A stretch of 64,000 nucleotides of DNA from Bipolaris cookei (GCA_002286855.1 NRSV01000098.1:1-64000), one strand, 5' to 3'; positions 1-12,163 are shown, counted from the first letter of the stretch. A program made the numbers and translations. The notes: generated by a model from the sequence alone, not told the origin.

Positions 1-457
1 CTCGTACAAGCTCAAACCACGCGTTAATAACCTCTGGATCTTCCTGCTGTATTCTCTGGCGGTCCTTTGCTCGATTGAAAGCTGTTTTAAGCTCGTCCGA
101 ACGCGATACAAATCGCTCTGCCCAGTTCTTGCCTAAAGGTTGGCCATCTCGTACGCGCAGTAGTTTCTCTGCCATATCCGCTACCTCACACAGTCGGGGA
201 GCAAATCCTCGTGAGTCTAGATCAAGAATATATCGTACAATTGTTTGCTCTTCAATTATAGTTAGTTTGCGGCAGTTTGGAGATATCTGGGGTCGAAAAG
301 TGATTTTGTTAAGCCGATCAGAAAGCCGCTGAAAAGGAACGTTGTAGACAGCAGCAGCGCGTCGAATGCTCTTAAACTGGCCCGTACGATAGGCCTGAAT
401 AGCAAGAGTAATTCTGCCTTCTCTCTGAGTTAATGTATCTTTACGTAGTTGGGACAT
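1..457 (-). CDS. pogo-like transposase, N-terminal part (partial)
   Basis: An open frame starts at the ATG at 455-457 and runs without a stop to the window edge, about 152 residues. It begins MSQLRKDTLTQREGRI. Residues about 12-50 resemble a psq-type helix-turn-helix (LAIQAYRTGQFKSIRRAAA, then YNVP). Residues about 70-130 resemble the CENP-B/Tc5 second helix-turn-helix, with the family phrase GKNWAERFVSR. In fungal pogo elements these DNA-binding domains precede a DDE endonuclease domain, which would lie outside the window. No frameshift is seen in the visible part, so this portion may be recent. The protein would bind the element's own ends and catalyse cut-and-paste transposition. Confidence 0.8.
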   Translation of the reverse strand, partial: MSQLRKDTLTQREGRITLAIQAYRTGQFKSIRRAAAVYNVPFQRLSDRLNKITFRPQISPNCRKLTIIEEQTIVRYILDLDSRGFAPRLCEVADMAEKLLRVRDGQPLGKNWAERFVSRSDELKTAFNRAKDRQRIQQEDPEVINAWFELVR

Positions 458-528
458 GTTACTTTGCAAGTGATGTTCGCGATGCCAAGAAAAAGTGTCC
501 GGCTCGGTGGTGTGTCCGGCTCGGTGGT
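1..528 (-). mobile_element. pogo/Tc1-type DNA transposon, 5' end only (runs off window)
   Basis: The left edge holds the beginning of a transposon on the minus strand. It consists of a transposase start (positions 457 down to 1) and, just outside it, two perfect tandem copies of a 17-bp unit at 495-511 and 512-528 that begins GTGTCCGGCTCGG. The repeat lies upstream of the transposase start, where a terminal or subterminal repeat would sit. The outer boundary and any TA target duplication cannot be fixed because the other end is off the window. Naming the 17-bp repeats as transposon ends is an inference from position. Confidence 0.6.
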
Positions 529-586
529 GCTTTACGTTACATGCAAAGAAAAAAGGAAAAAGGAAAATCTACTAAGAGAAAATGCA

Positions 587-3500
587 CTAATACATTTCCT
601 CTTCCCTATCTTTCCCATGAGCGTGACGCATGCTTCCAATCATACTGGCACGTCCGCTGCCTCCAACTCGGTTCCCCATAGCTGACGCGGTTCTTTGTGC
701 GTGGTCGCTATCTTCGTCTCTTCGGTCTCGCTCCTTCTCAAGAGCAGCTCGTAAGTCGGCGTTCTCTTCGACTTTCTGCTCCAAACGCTTCCTAGCACCG
801 CTGCGGTCAAGCAGTCGCGCCTCTCGCTCGGCTTTCAGTCGTCGCTCTAGTTCTTTGAGGCGATGTATCCATTTCTGCTCACTTGGCTGAACGGGGCCAG
901 CAGCAGGGTAGGGATGACCAGGCGTCGATGATGAGAGATGTTCCACGACCGAGGCGGACTGTGCACGCAGGAGCGTTTGTGCCATGCTAGCACGCTTATT
1001 GGAGGTGGGTGACCCGGCTCTTGACGAAGAACGGCTGAGGATGATGTCATTTCCAGACTGCGTCGTTGTGGTGATGGCGCGAAGGGTCTGAACCTCGGAT
1101 CGCAAAGTCTTATTCTCACTCCGAAGCTTGTTTAGTTCAGCTGTGTTGAGATCGACAACACCACCGCGAACAGTGCTAGGTCTTCCAATCGACTGTCGTT
1201 GAGCCATGACGAGCTTTTCGAGCTGGTCCAGCCTCTTGACACGAGTTTCGAGAGTGTGTTCAAGAGTCTGGTAGTCGCGAACCAAGTCTTTTTCGATGTT
1301 TCGAATTCTTTGCTTGAAGCTGCCAATAATACCCTCAACAGTCCTCACCGCGAAGATGATATTTTTGTTAAAGCCCGTAACATTCTTCGAAATAAGCTCC
1401 ATCGACGTGAGCTCTCCGTTGATAACAGCGTGGTTACGAGACCACTCGGTGCCACAAAGAGTGGATAGTCGGTTCCATAGAGCATAGAGAAGATTGTTGC
1501 GCTCGAGCAGCTGTTCCTTGTACTGCTTCTCCAGATTGTGGAGTCTGTGACGGTCTTGATTACGAAGGTTCTCAAGTTCGACGATCTTTGCTTCTTGCTG
1601 CTGAACCGCCCTGGCGGTAGACTGGTGACTGCGCTTTGCATTCTCAAAGGCTGCTTGGTCTTGTCGACGTGCGTGGCGCTCGCGCTCAAGAAGCTCAGAC
1701 AAGCGACGGCTTTCCATTCCAGTGTTTTCCAAAAGGGTATCACGGTTGCGTAGGAGTCGGTCCTTCTCTGCGAGGTCTGTTTTGACAACATCGAGCTCTT
1801 GCGTGGTGGTCTGGAGATCTCGCTGGAGTTTTGTAATATCCTATGCAATTTGTAAGTCGATGAAACGCAACCAAACAATATGACTCTTTTGTACCTTGAA
1901 AAGACTTGCCCTGGTACCGCTGAGGTTACCAAGGGATTCCCGAAGGGTCTGCTCCAGCTCATCATGTCGTAGCTTCCAGGTCGTAGCATCGACTTCTGCG
2001 CCAGAGAGGCTCTTGCGCAGCTTCCTGCTATCCTCTTTGAGCTTCGTCAGCTGAGCATTAAGATCTGTAATGATCTTTTCCACCTCTTGTTTCTCTTGAC
2101 TCTCCAGGGCATCACGTTGCTGTCTCTCTTCCACCATGCGCTCCTCGAGGTCTCGAGAACGTTCTCTCGCCTCTTGCAGTGAAACTTGAGTATGGTTTAG
2201 AGCTGACTCAAGCTCGCCAATCTTGATCTTGTCGCTTTCTTGTTCTTCTCGAAGGAAATCGATTTCACCCTGGCAGGACTCGAGCTGAATGTCTAGTCGC
2301 TCATTCTTTGATCTTTCCTCATTGATGACCTTGTCCTGCCTGTTCAACTCTTCATTGGCGTCGCTAAGTTCAGACTCCAGATTTTGGATCTTGCGTAGGC
2401 TTGCATCTCGATCGTCCTCGAGCGCCAAAAAGCTTTCGCTAACGTTCTTCATTTCCTGCTGCAAAGCGTGGAAGTCTTCGGTGATATTCTCCAAATCATT
2501 GAAGAGGCGATCACGCTCGTTTTGCTTCTGCTCAAGTTCGATCTCCAGCCGTTGTACGGTGTCCAAGGCTTCCTGTCTCAGCTCTTCACATTCCTGTTCC
2601 TTGTCTTGGAGCAGCTCCAGTGCTTCATCACGTTCGCTGGCCAGAGCCTGAAGATCTTCTGTCTGAGCCTCTATCTCCTTTTCCAATTCCCTTACTTTGT
2701 TCTCCGAAGTCTCAAGCATGTCGAGGTGACCGTTCAACTGGTCGTCAAGCTCTTTGTACGACAGTTTCAAGTGCGACAACTCGTCTCGCAGCGCTGCATT
2801 CTTGGCTTCGTAGTCATCTCGGTCAGGGTCGCTTGTTTGCGTATTACGAGTACCACCACTTGCCCGTGACACGGACCGCATGTGGTTACGAGAAACTGAG
2901 CGCTCCAGAATGCTATCGCCGGCAGTTGATCCAGTATCTCCCCTCCTGATGGTAAGCTTCAGGCCTTCATTTTCTTCTCTCAGCCGGAGATTCTCTCGAT
3001 TTCTTGATGTGAGCATAGAAGCTTGTGCATGCAAGTCTCGCTGTAGCTTGTCGTTGTCGCTCTGCAGTTGTTCCACAAGAGTGCTACTTGTTCCGCCAGC
3101 TGACACTGGTGCAGTGGGGTCATTGCCTTCGAAATCATCATTTGAGCGTGCGTTGAATGATTGATGGATCCGCCGTGAATTATTGAAGTTTTTGTTTATA
3201 TGGTGAGTCGACATGAAATTTTGTTGCAATTCTTGCACCTGCTCTCTTAGACGCTGAGCTTCTTCGCGAAGTTGATCGGCTTCGGCTTCGGCTTGTTGAC
3301 AGCGTGTCTCAACTTGCTCGCGTCTGGCTCGCTCATCCTCGAAGTCCTCCTTCCACATGTTAATAGCTTCATCGAAACCGGCGGCTTCTCCGCTCGAGCC
3401 CTTTTCGCGCATTGCCTTGATGTAGTCGGCCATGCGTCGATTGTCAGCCTCTTTTTGAAGAGCCTCTTGTTGCCACTGATCTACAGTAATCTCAGTTGAC

Positions 3501-5416
3501 TCCAGACGCTCTCGAAGGAATTCTATCTCCTCTTCCAGCTCCGCTTGTCTCGATGACGGTTCGCTTCTGCCATCCTCAGAGCCACTAGCAGCATCTTTGG
3601 CATTGGCGGATCCTTCTTCTTGAGCCTTAAGCCTACGCTCCAGATCCCTGATCTTCTTTCGCATCGACTGGCCTTCCTTCTTCTCCGTAGCTAGGTCCGT
3701 TTGCAGTTGAACGTTCTTTGAGATCATCTCCTTAACTCCCTCATCAGATCGGTTCTGGAGCGCCTGGTCAAGGAAGTGGATTTTAAGCTTGAGATCGAAG
3801 TTTTCCTTGCTGAGTTTATCAATCTTACTGTTTTGCTCCTTGAGTGTCAGGTTGTGCTTGCTGCGTGTGAAGGGAGTAGCCATGTGCCGTTTGTCAGGCG
3901 ACCGCGAGTGCTTAGCCCGGAAGTCGCGCGCAATGGAATCCGGCACCTGGATATCCTGGATGTGTCTAGCAATAACCATGTCGGTAGGCGCAGCGGGCTG
4001 AACGCTGGGAGCACGTGGTGTCTCGGGTGGTGTTGCACTGGGGACTTCTTCTTCTAACCGACCCAGACTATTATCTGGCTGAAGAAATGCGGATAAAGAA
4101 TTGGCGCTGATACTCCGGCCCTTGTCCCAAGGGTTAGTGTCACTGTATCCTGACATGGAAGATGCGATGCTACCCAAGCTCGGCAGTCGTGATAAGGCAA
4201 TGCTGATTTTTTGTGGTCCGCTTGAGCGCGGTACCGCACCTCCAGTTTGCAGGGCAAAGTCTGCACCTAGGCTTGCTTCGGTTGCGCCGTCTCCAGATGC
4301 ATCGGAGCGGTTGGTAAGGGAGGAGACGGATGACCGCTGGCTCGAATTGCGGTGCTGCAGGTAGTTTGGTCGATTACTTACCTTTTGGACGGTTGCAGGA
4401 GCACTTGGTGGGGGCATGGATGTGCTGTCCATACTCGAGTCAATCGTGTTAGTGAGCGAGGAACCGTCTTCGGTCTGGGAAAAATCAGGGGCCTTGACGG
4501 TTGAAGCGCTAGACGTCGGGCGCCGCATGTCGCCATCTTTCTGCTGGGCACCTGGAGCGGCTTGCCCATCTTGAGAAGTTGTGTCTTGGTCATCTTCCCC
4601 CTCCTCCCCCTCTTCTTCTTCTTCATCATCATCATCCTCATTGTCGCCTTCGCCATCATCGTCTCGCGCCTGCTGTACGGTGTGCTCTGCTGTAGAGCGC
4701 GATTGGCTTCGTTGAGCTGCTTGTGCAGAGGGCGAGGAAGGCGCGACATCTGATGTAGATGTATCGGCGTCCATGGAGTCGTCGGGGTCGAAATCTAGCG
4801 GGCGAGCGGCCGGCGTCTTGTAAGCACCGGCAGGGGTAGGGGCTTCGGAGAAGGATGGCGAGTCGGCCTGAAAGGAGTTTCGGTTCTGCGACTGGGTCGG
4901 TGTGTGCCCACTGCGCACCTCGAGCTTCTTGGGCTTCTTCTTGGGCTTTGTCATTTCCTCAAGCGTGTCCATGACCCGGCGCATGGCCGAGTCGTCGTGG
5001 GCTGGACGAGATGACTGCTGCGAATTGCCCGGCGAGCCACCGAATAAGTACGTGTCGTCGGCACCAGGCAGTAACTGTGTTGCTTCGGCGTGGATGGGTG
5101 CTTCTGGGATGAAACTTGATTCAATGTCCATTAATTGGCGCTTCATCTCGCCATCATCGAAGACGCTCTCCTGGTGCGCGTCTTCTTCACCGACTACACG
5201 GGGTATGATGCTGTCATCGTCCTCGTCGCCGATGGGGAGCGGCGGCAGGTCTGAGTCGGGCAGGTCAAAGGTGTCATCATGGTCGTCCTGGGGTTTCTGG
5301 TGTGCCATGTGCTCGTTGTCGATGGCCGTGGGCATGGGGGTCGGGAGTGTGAAGTCGCTCTTTGTTTGCAAGGGCTCAGCATGGAACGAAGAAGCGTCGT
5401 TGGACGAGGGAGCCAT
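587..5416 (-). CDS. apsB: ApsB/Mto1-like microtubule-organizing-centre protein
   Basis: Two exons, 5416-1895 and 1840-587, flank a 54-nt intron (1841-1894, GTACAA...CATAG) and encode about 1591 residues. The N-terminal third is acidic and low-complexity, including a long Asp/Glu run near residues 260-275. At about 510-550 lies a centrosomin N-terminal motif 1 (LKEQNSKIDKLSKENFDLKL), which recruits gamma-tubulin complexes. Long coiled coils follow. Near the C-terminus (about 1490-1545), HRLKELERRLKAEREARLLD followed by a charged helix matches the Mto2-binding region of fission yeast Mto1. Known members nucleate cytoplasmic microtubules at spindle poles and septa; in Aspergillus apsB is needed for nuclear positioning. 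The start is the first ATG of the long frame. A GTAAGT inside exon 1 near 4380 is not used in this model because the frame stays open. Confidence 0.85.
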
Positions 5417-6043
5417 GACGGCAGATGCACGCGCAGGAGCAGCAGCAACAGCGGTCAGGGCAGTCGCGTGGGATACAAAAGCTGCAAGGCCTGCTCATTC
5501 GCATGGTGCGGTCAAGGCAAAGATTCACGACAATTGCGGTGATGGCCTGGCTCGCCTGTGACAACAGAGCGCGCGTTGTTTAGCCCTGGCCGCTAGTGTT
5601 AATCCGTCATCGCAAGCTACCAGGGGCCCGGATGCGTACCGCCCTGCCGCCCAAAACAGCCAAACTGCCCGGATTTAACGTACACTAACCACGCCCGCAT
5701 CCTCTGCCCAGCCCAGTATTTGACGACAGCAATGCCACTCCCAAAGTGACATGTTACAGGCCTTGGAGGTGTTTGCTATGTATTCTGCTGCCCTGGCTTA
5801 TGTAATGTACCCGCTCGCAACACGAGCATCCCTCTCACGTCGCTGCCGCCTCAATATCAACAACACACGGGCCTCATCAACATCTCCTTGCGATTCCATG
5901 GTTGCATTGCAAGCCATGTAGTCTGGGCCCCTCATCCGATGCTTTCTGTCAATATTCCTGTTCACATGCTCGCTGCATGCTATCAAAGGCTCCAGGAAAC
6001 CCTCCATATGTATCTTTCAATTACAATCTGCCCCAGGTTACCT
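5417..6043. other. intergenic: apsB upstream region and RPA34 3' flank
   Basis: About 630 bases without a supportable gene. It should hold the apsB promoter and 5' leader and the 3' untranslated region of the upstream minus-strand gene. Open frames here are short and have no recognisable domain. Confidence 0.5.
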
Positions 6044-7392
6044 TCATGAACCCACAGAAGCCGCCTCTTTTGCCCGCTTCTTCTCCTTCTTGGCCTTCTT
6101 CTCCGCCTTCCGCTTGGTCTCTTCAAAATCTTGGTGGTTTTTGCTCTTCTTCACGGGCGCCTCACTTGTCTCCGTGCCGTTTACATCGACATGCTTCCTC
6201 TTCTGCTTCTTGAAAGATTTGCTGGACTCTGGCATTCCAAGCACTGCGGTTTCCTGAGCTGGCTCAAGCTCATCATCAGAGTCGCCGATAGCCCCTGGGT
6301 CATTGCCAGTAAAGCCGGTAGGAAGGAAGCGCATTTTCAGGCCCTTGACCTGGGGTCGTGGTGCTCGAATCGTGGATCGTGTTATTGAAGCTGCTGCTTC
6401 TGAGCCAGTGTTTTGGTCGGCTTGTAGCGAGCTGAGCTTGGGTAGTTGCATAATGCGCCGTAAACGCAGACTCTGTGTTATTGGGGCAAGCACTACAACA
6501 GTTAGTTGATGCCATATCAACACTAATAGGTAGACAAACCAGGCTTCACGCCATCCTTTCCAGGCACAAAAACTTGTCGTGTACCAGCCTCACTCTTATT
6601 CATTTGGGCAAAGCCAAAGTCGGTGCCCTTGTGGCTCAAAACTGCCTCTCCACCCTTGACTTTTTCCATTGCAAGCTCCTTAAGGTCTCTCAACGAAACA
6701 CCGGCGGGAGCAGTAATATGCCATACTTGCTTGCCTTCCAGGTTTTCAAACAAGCCTGTCGATCTCGAAATGGTCTTGTCATTCAGTGGCACAGGATTGA
6801 ATCCTTTCGGTGGCACAAAGGCTCTGGTTGGTTGAAATTCTACAGCGTGCGACTGTGTTGGTGCTTGTGTCTGGGGTTGCGATGGTGCTGGATTGCGTTT
6901 CGGTTGCGGCGCATCATCAGTATCCGACTCGTCGCTGGAGCTCTCTGAGCTGCTTGTGCTGTCGCTTTCACTATCGCTGTCGCTCGAGGCACCCTTCCTC
7001 GTCTCATTTCCTGGAAGCTTGGTCTGTATGTCTCGGGCTGGCGCATCGTCATCGCTGACTTCGGAGCTCGAAAGGTCTGCAACATCGCGTTCCGTCACGA
7101 TTTGCTTCGGCGCCGGTTTTTTCGGTGAGGGTTTGGATTTCGATGCAGAATCAGAAGCATTTGCATCTTTCTTGCTAGACTTGATCTTTGACTTGAGCAC
7201 ACCGTTTACATGAATGCCAATGGTGGATTTTGGCTTCTCGATTTTCTTCGGTCGCGCCGTGCTTTCGCTGGCAGAATCGCTGTCGCTATCGATTGTTTCC
7301 TGGCTCAACTGTGCTTTCGGTGAGATGCTCTGAGGTTTGAGGTTCCGCTTCGTGTCAGACAGCGGTACCTTTGTTTTCTTTACGTCTTTCAT
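6044..7392 (-). CDS. rpa34: RNA polymerase I subunit RPA34.5
   Basis: Exons 7392-6540 and 6492-6044 are joined across a 47-nt intron (GTTTGT...TTGTAG), giving about 433 residues. A Ser/Asp/Lys-rich N-terminus is followed by the family core near residues 210-330: an FENLEGKQVWHITAPAGVSL stretch, then VPGKDGVKP before the intron and PRPQVKGLKMRFLPTGF after it. The C-terminus is a lysine-rich tail (KAEKKAKKEKKRAKEA) typical of nucleolar proteins. RPA34.5 pairs with RPA49 as the TFIIF-like dimer of Pol I and supports rRNA transcription. I start at the ATG at 7390-7392 (MKDVKKTKVPLS); the frame extends upstream but without another ATG in frame. It is divergent from GRC3, another rRNA-pathway gene. 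Confidence 0.85.
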
Positions 7393-7590
7393 GGTGTGTG
7401 TTGAGCTGTATTCTTTGCGCCTTGAAAGTTGGTGAGTTAAGTTGGAACTTTTTGCGCGCGGACCTCCAGCCACATTGACGCTAAACTACTTCAGACCGCG
7501 TGCGCCGCAACCCAGACAAAAACCATTCGTCTCGATCCTTCGATGCCAACAGTCGGGGTCATTACACCAATATCCATACTAGCACTCCAA
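7393..7590. promoter_or_regulatory. shared divergent promoter of RPA34.5 and GRC3
   Basis: Only about 200 bases separate the two start codons (about 150 if GRC3 starts at the upstream ATG at 7543). Both products act in rRNA synthesis or processing, so co-regulation from one bidirectional promoter is plausible. No specific factor site was identified. Confidence 0.5.
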
Positions 7591-9673
7591 ATGTCCGGAA
7601 AAAGAAAGAGAGGGGAGGAAGTCGGCGCGCGTGATGCCACGAGCGCAAAACCGCTTACCGCAATTGCAGCAGCTCGCCTAAGAATGGAAGCAGCAGCCAA
7701 AGTCGTGAAAACACCAGAAGTCACACTTGAGCAAATTTCTGTACCAGAAAGTCCGCTACTAGAAGATAAAGAGCCAGAGCATGAAGATTCAGACATGGAT
7801 GAAGAAAATGTGCCAGTACAGCGCAACCTCAAACTTTGCAGCTGGCGCAACGACCCACAAAACATCATCTCAGAAACCGATACCGAGCTCACCATCAACC
7901 TGAACAAGCATGCGACTATTGCGCTCATTGGCTGTTTTCAATTCACGGTACTGAGAGGCGCCATTCATATCAATGGCGCTAATATTGGTACAGTTGGTCG
8001 AGACGGCCAGAAGAACAAAGTGTATCGAGCCTTTGTGCCAGTTACCAATCCTATATTCAAGATTCGCGGACTGGATGGTACAAACCATGTCCTGTTTCAG
8101 TCATGTAGTGCACCAGCACCACTTTCCGTTATCAATCCACTCTTTGATGATATCTGGCGCACCGATTCGCAAAACCAAGACGGAAAAACATTTAGTGTTG
8201 TAAGTGCTACCCCTTGTCCTCAAACATACGGGATACAGTCTGTCAACCCAACACATCCCGGATCAACTTCATGCTTTGCATCTGGACTGACTGTTTTTTG
8301 TGCAGGTAACTGAATCAGGTGCCGACACTCTTTCCATGCCGTTATACCCGGAAATGGCACCCGAAGATTGGCTCCGCGCTATTGAGGATTGTGCTGGTAG
8401 CCCATCCATGACCGTAGTGACCGGTTCATTGGGTTCAGGGAAATCAGCATTTGCTAGGCGACTCGTTAACCGTTACCTTACAGGCCTAGGAAAGACTGCC
8501 CCGTCATTACCAGCTGTGTGCTACATGGATCTTGACCCGAGAAAGCAAGAGTATACGCCTGGAGGTCAGATATCCCTCACCATCGTCAGACAACTGAACC
8601 TAGGCCCAAGCTTCACCCATCCATCAATCGTGCCCGAATCCAAAGACATGGTCACAGACGAAATAGTACGCGCGCACCCAATCCCTGCAAACTTGACCAA
8701 TTATTCCGACTATTATGAGGCATGTGTGGAGGATCTTCTCGTGGCATACCGGAACCTTCACGCCCGAGACTCGTCTTTGCCAGTCATTGTCGACACGCCT
8801 AGCTTCCTATGCTCGCCCCACTCTGGCCTTCTCGATAAGCTCCTAGCAAGGCTGAAACCACACAATGCGGTCCATCTTGGTGACACGCAAGCCATCGACA
8901 CAGAGACGGCAGCAAGACTGCATGTGCTACAGACTATCACGTCGCAGTACCATGGTACAGTACATGAGATTGCTGCACAACAGCAACCATTGCCGCCAAT
9001 GAGGAAGGAAGTGGAATTATGTACTATGCAGATGCAATCCTACTTCCACCTCAAGTCTAGCAGTGCGAATCCTGGCCAGACACAAGGGCTGAGCTGGAAT
9101 TCTGAGCCGCTCTCCCATCTCGTACCATGGGAGTTTTGTTACGAAGAAACTGATGAGCGAACGCAAGATTTGGTCGGTTTCGCAATGTACTCCGAGCCCG
9201 TCGAGCCTACTTCTTTGGTCCATGCGCTGAATGGCTCTATTGTCCAAATCGTCCAGTCGACGTCATCGATCGTGCCAACCCCTTACACATCTCTTCCACG
9301 AACAAAGAGGCTTCGGATCCCTTTCTTCCCGGAGTCAGAACCGCTCGGTATGGTACAGCCGTTGGATCCTCGAACAACGAGGTTGGTTTGCACTGCATTG
9401 ATTCGCGGCTTCGATCCAGAGAAGAAGGTGGTACAGGTCCTGGTACCAAAGACGCATGAATCGCTACTGTATAATATTTCACCTGAAAGGACAGTCCTGA
9501 TTGGAGGCTGCTGCGAAATGCCAGAGTGGGCATATATGGAGGACGCATGGGTGCAGCAAAGGGCACAAAAGGCGGCACTTGGAGATGTACCGCTCTGGGT
9601 AGAAAGAGAGCACGTGATAGACAATATGGGATATCTGAACACTGTAAGGAGAGTAAGAAAGTATCAAACCTAA
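7591..9673 (+). CDS. grc3: polynucleotide 5'-hydroxyl kinase GRC3 (NOL9 family)
   Basis: Exons 7591-8199 and 8306-9673 flank a 106-nt intron (GTAAGT...GTGCAG) and encode about 658 residues. The start at 7591 gives MSGKRKRGEE, a typical basic nucleolar N-terminus; an in-frame ATG at 7543 would add 16 residues. Residues about 100-215 form the N-terminal beta domain. A P-loop, GSLGSGKSAFARR, lies near residue 242, followed by YMDLDPRKQEYTPGGQ, matching the Clp1/Grc3 kinase family. Grc3 phosphorylates the 5'-OH of pre-rRNA after Las1 cleavage in ITS2 and also acts in Pol I termination. The C-terminal domain (LVCTALIRGFDPEKKVVQVL) is also typical. Length and motif order look normal for a functional enzyme. 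Confidence 0.9.
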
Positions 9674-9873
9674 TAAAGCGTCAACTGGCATGTCATATAG
9701 ACACAATAATCATGACACGAGGAAGGAAGAAATGCGCGGCGCCTGGAGATAGAAGCACAGCGTGAGCAAAACGGGCCCTTTCCTTCTTTACTGTGATATT
9801 GCGTGCTACTGTTATGCAGCACTGTCGCTGTAATATGTACAAGTTGACTCGGACACAGCTCTCATGGCAAACA

Positions 9874-10493
9874 CTACAAAATCATCTTTGGTGGAGCTAA
9901 TCAAGGTTAATTCCGGTTGTGTTTAGAACATGGGGTGGAGAAACTTACGCTCGGTAATTGGGCAAGGCAGGTTGCGCTCGTACTTTGAACCTATGAGCCG
10001 TCAGTATAATCATGTCAGAGGCGCCGATACAGAAAAAGGATTGAGGTTGGTAGGGAGGAACAAACCTCCGGGGGCTGTGGGTGGGCGGTAAGGGTCTGGG
10101 TGCTTCCACTTCTCGAGGAGATCCTCTGTCTCCTTGATCAAGTCCTGTACATCTCATCAGCATGGTCACTGGCGGAGTGGTGGTACGTATGAGTATGTAG
10201 ATGGATGCGTGACTGGGAAATTATATGGGTGATTGTGTGTATGGCATGCAGAGGGAATCGCGAGACGCACCCTCATTTGACGGGGCTCGGTAACGTTTCT
10301 CTTAGCCTCGAAAAGCTCGCGGATGTAGAGAGCCTGTCCGCGCCAGAGGTATCGATGGACACTCCAGTCGAGGGCGAGCTTGAGGGACCGCCTGTAGAGG
10401 CGTCTGCGGCTTGGTTAGTTTCTGCGCGTGCATAACAAGCGATACGGGCAGGTGCTACAGAAGCGCTTACAGTACATGTGTTTTGGTGCTCAT
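9874..10493 (-). CDS. complex I LYR subunit, NDUFB9/B22 type
   Basis: A small gene in five exons: 10493-10471, 10403-10271, 10144-10066, 9990-9949 and 9896-9874, encoding 99 residues. All junctions are GT-AG and keep frame. The product begins MSTKTHVLRLYRRSLKLALD, so the LYR tripeptide is created across the first intron. It continues with HRYLWRGQALYIRELFEAKR and ends with HPDPYRPPTAPGGSKYERNL, matching the PGG-x-x-YER signature of NDUFB9. This family is an accessory subunit of mitochondrial NADH:ubiquinone oxidoreductase that binds acyl carrier protein through the LYR helix. The last exon (23 nt, ending PPPKMIL) is the least certain; without that splice the protein would end RKFLHPMF. Confidence 0.85.
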
Positions 10494-12163
10494 GGCGGCG
10501 ATACAAGACGTGGTTCGTGGCCGCAATGGCTCTCGCTATTGCGTCGCAGGTGCGTGTGAGGTGCTGAAGGCGGGTTGATGTTGCGGGCTTGGCAGTCGTC
10601 CCTGTGACGGGGGCCGGTTTCCGGCTAGGCTCAGCTTGGGCCAACGGAGCTCTAGGCAGTCGAAGGGACTGCCTGGTACGTTGCTCAGCTTCAGAAAATC
10701 GTAGCGACCACAACTTGTGTTTTTTTGGGGCCCAAAAATACATAGATGCCTTCTAGTGCCTAAGATTTGATATAGCTCAGTTCTTGGCCTGATTTAAGTT
10801 GTTGTCGTGACGTGATGATTTTTTGTGTGGTTTGATGTTCGACAATAAATCGGAAAAAATAAATGGAAAAATGTCAAGAAATACAGATTCAACAAATGGA
10901 ACAACTTCAATTTTTTTTAGAAAAACGCCATAGAATCCATAATTAAGTTAAGAGGATTTATCGCTTTTGCCTCATTCAAACCAAAAATCTATCTACACGT
11001 GTTGTGTAAAGGTGCTTCGTACGTGGTTACACTGTAGTAGTGTCGAATACCTACGCGACATCTCTGCACACAACCAAAATCAACACACAACAGATGGAAT
11101 TATCAAACTCCATCTAAAAAAATCGTGTCATATCATACGCATTCATTGAGACATGATCAAAATAATCCTACAATAATTATACAATGTGCGTTGCTGTGGT
11201 AGCTCAGATATGCAAAAAGAAACCAAAAACATATGACAACGGGGATTCGCTAGTGGCCTGATTCTCAGTTTCCAATGGTAGTGTGTTCTGAAATAGGAAA
11301 TTACCATCGAATGTAGCCCAAGAATCGAGCAAAATGATTACTTGGCGTTAGCCGCAGAGGCTATGTGCAGTCACAGGCTAGCGTATTCCAAGGACATTTC
11401 CAGCGAACTAAAGCGTGCACAACTATCAACGCAAGATCAATACTATCTGTAAATCATAGCCACAATTCCATGCAGTTTACGGCCTGTGCAGATAGGTAGT
11501 CAAGGGGAAGAATTTGGGTTGTTGATTTATGAAGTCAATCTAGACTTGCAAATGCGCCTATGTTCATATTCAAGAATATTGCGAATACGCTCAAATACGT
11601 CATTATCGACCTAAATTCCGAGGGAAACTCAAATGACGCAAATTATCATCCATATCGCCGAAAGCAAGTTCGTACTGCACTTGCGCCGTAGACCATGAAA
11701 TGCAGAAGTTGCAATTCATTTGGCGGTGAGGGCTGTGATTCAACGACAAAACCGCCAATAACGCAGGGCACTGCAAATCCGCCTGCAGTTACCATGGCGC
11801 CGCCACTACCTGTTCTCGCCAAAAACAGCAACTCCACACTCAGGAGTCGACCAAAGCGGACAGGCTACCGCAATGGCCCAGCCACATCGCGAAGCAGATG
11901 CGAACAAAATCGAATTTCAACCTGGCTTGTGACAATGAGCAAGAAAATGAAAACACGGGCAAAAGATGGTGCAGTGAAGTGATATGCTCGATTCAGCTCA
12001 TGAGCCTGTGGTCATCAAAGCGACCAGCTAATATACAGCTCTGGTATAAATCCCGTGAAAAGCCGAGAACCCAAAACCCAGACCGACTCCCATTATCATT
12101 GCAGACGAAAAAGACCCATGAAGTAACCACGCCGTGAAGAAGAAACTCAAAAGCAAAATGCGC
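10494..12163. other. gene-poor, partly A/T-rich intergenic stretch
   Basis: About 1.7 kb between the start of the complex I gene and the 3' end of histone H2A. From about 10,740 to 11,650 it is visibly rich in A and T with long A or T runs. No open frame here shows a recognisable domain or usable splice structure. The right part probably includes the H2A 3' untranslated region. Confidence 0.5.

Noticed and set aside
2289..2651. Ser-rich plus-strand frame opposite apsB
   Set aside because: It is the antisense shadow of a Glu/Leu-rich coiled coil.
4345..4385. GTAAGT...CTGCAG inside apsB exon 1 as an intron
   Set aside because: The spacing is only about 27 nt, too short for a fungal intron, and the frame stays open through it.
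7393..7473. Longer N-terminus for RPA34.5 starting at 7473
   Set aside because: The codon there is GTG, not ATG; the first in-frame ATG is at 7392.
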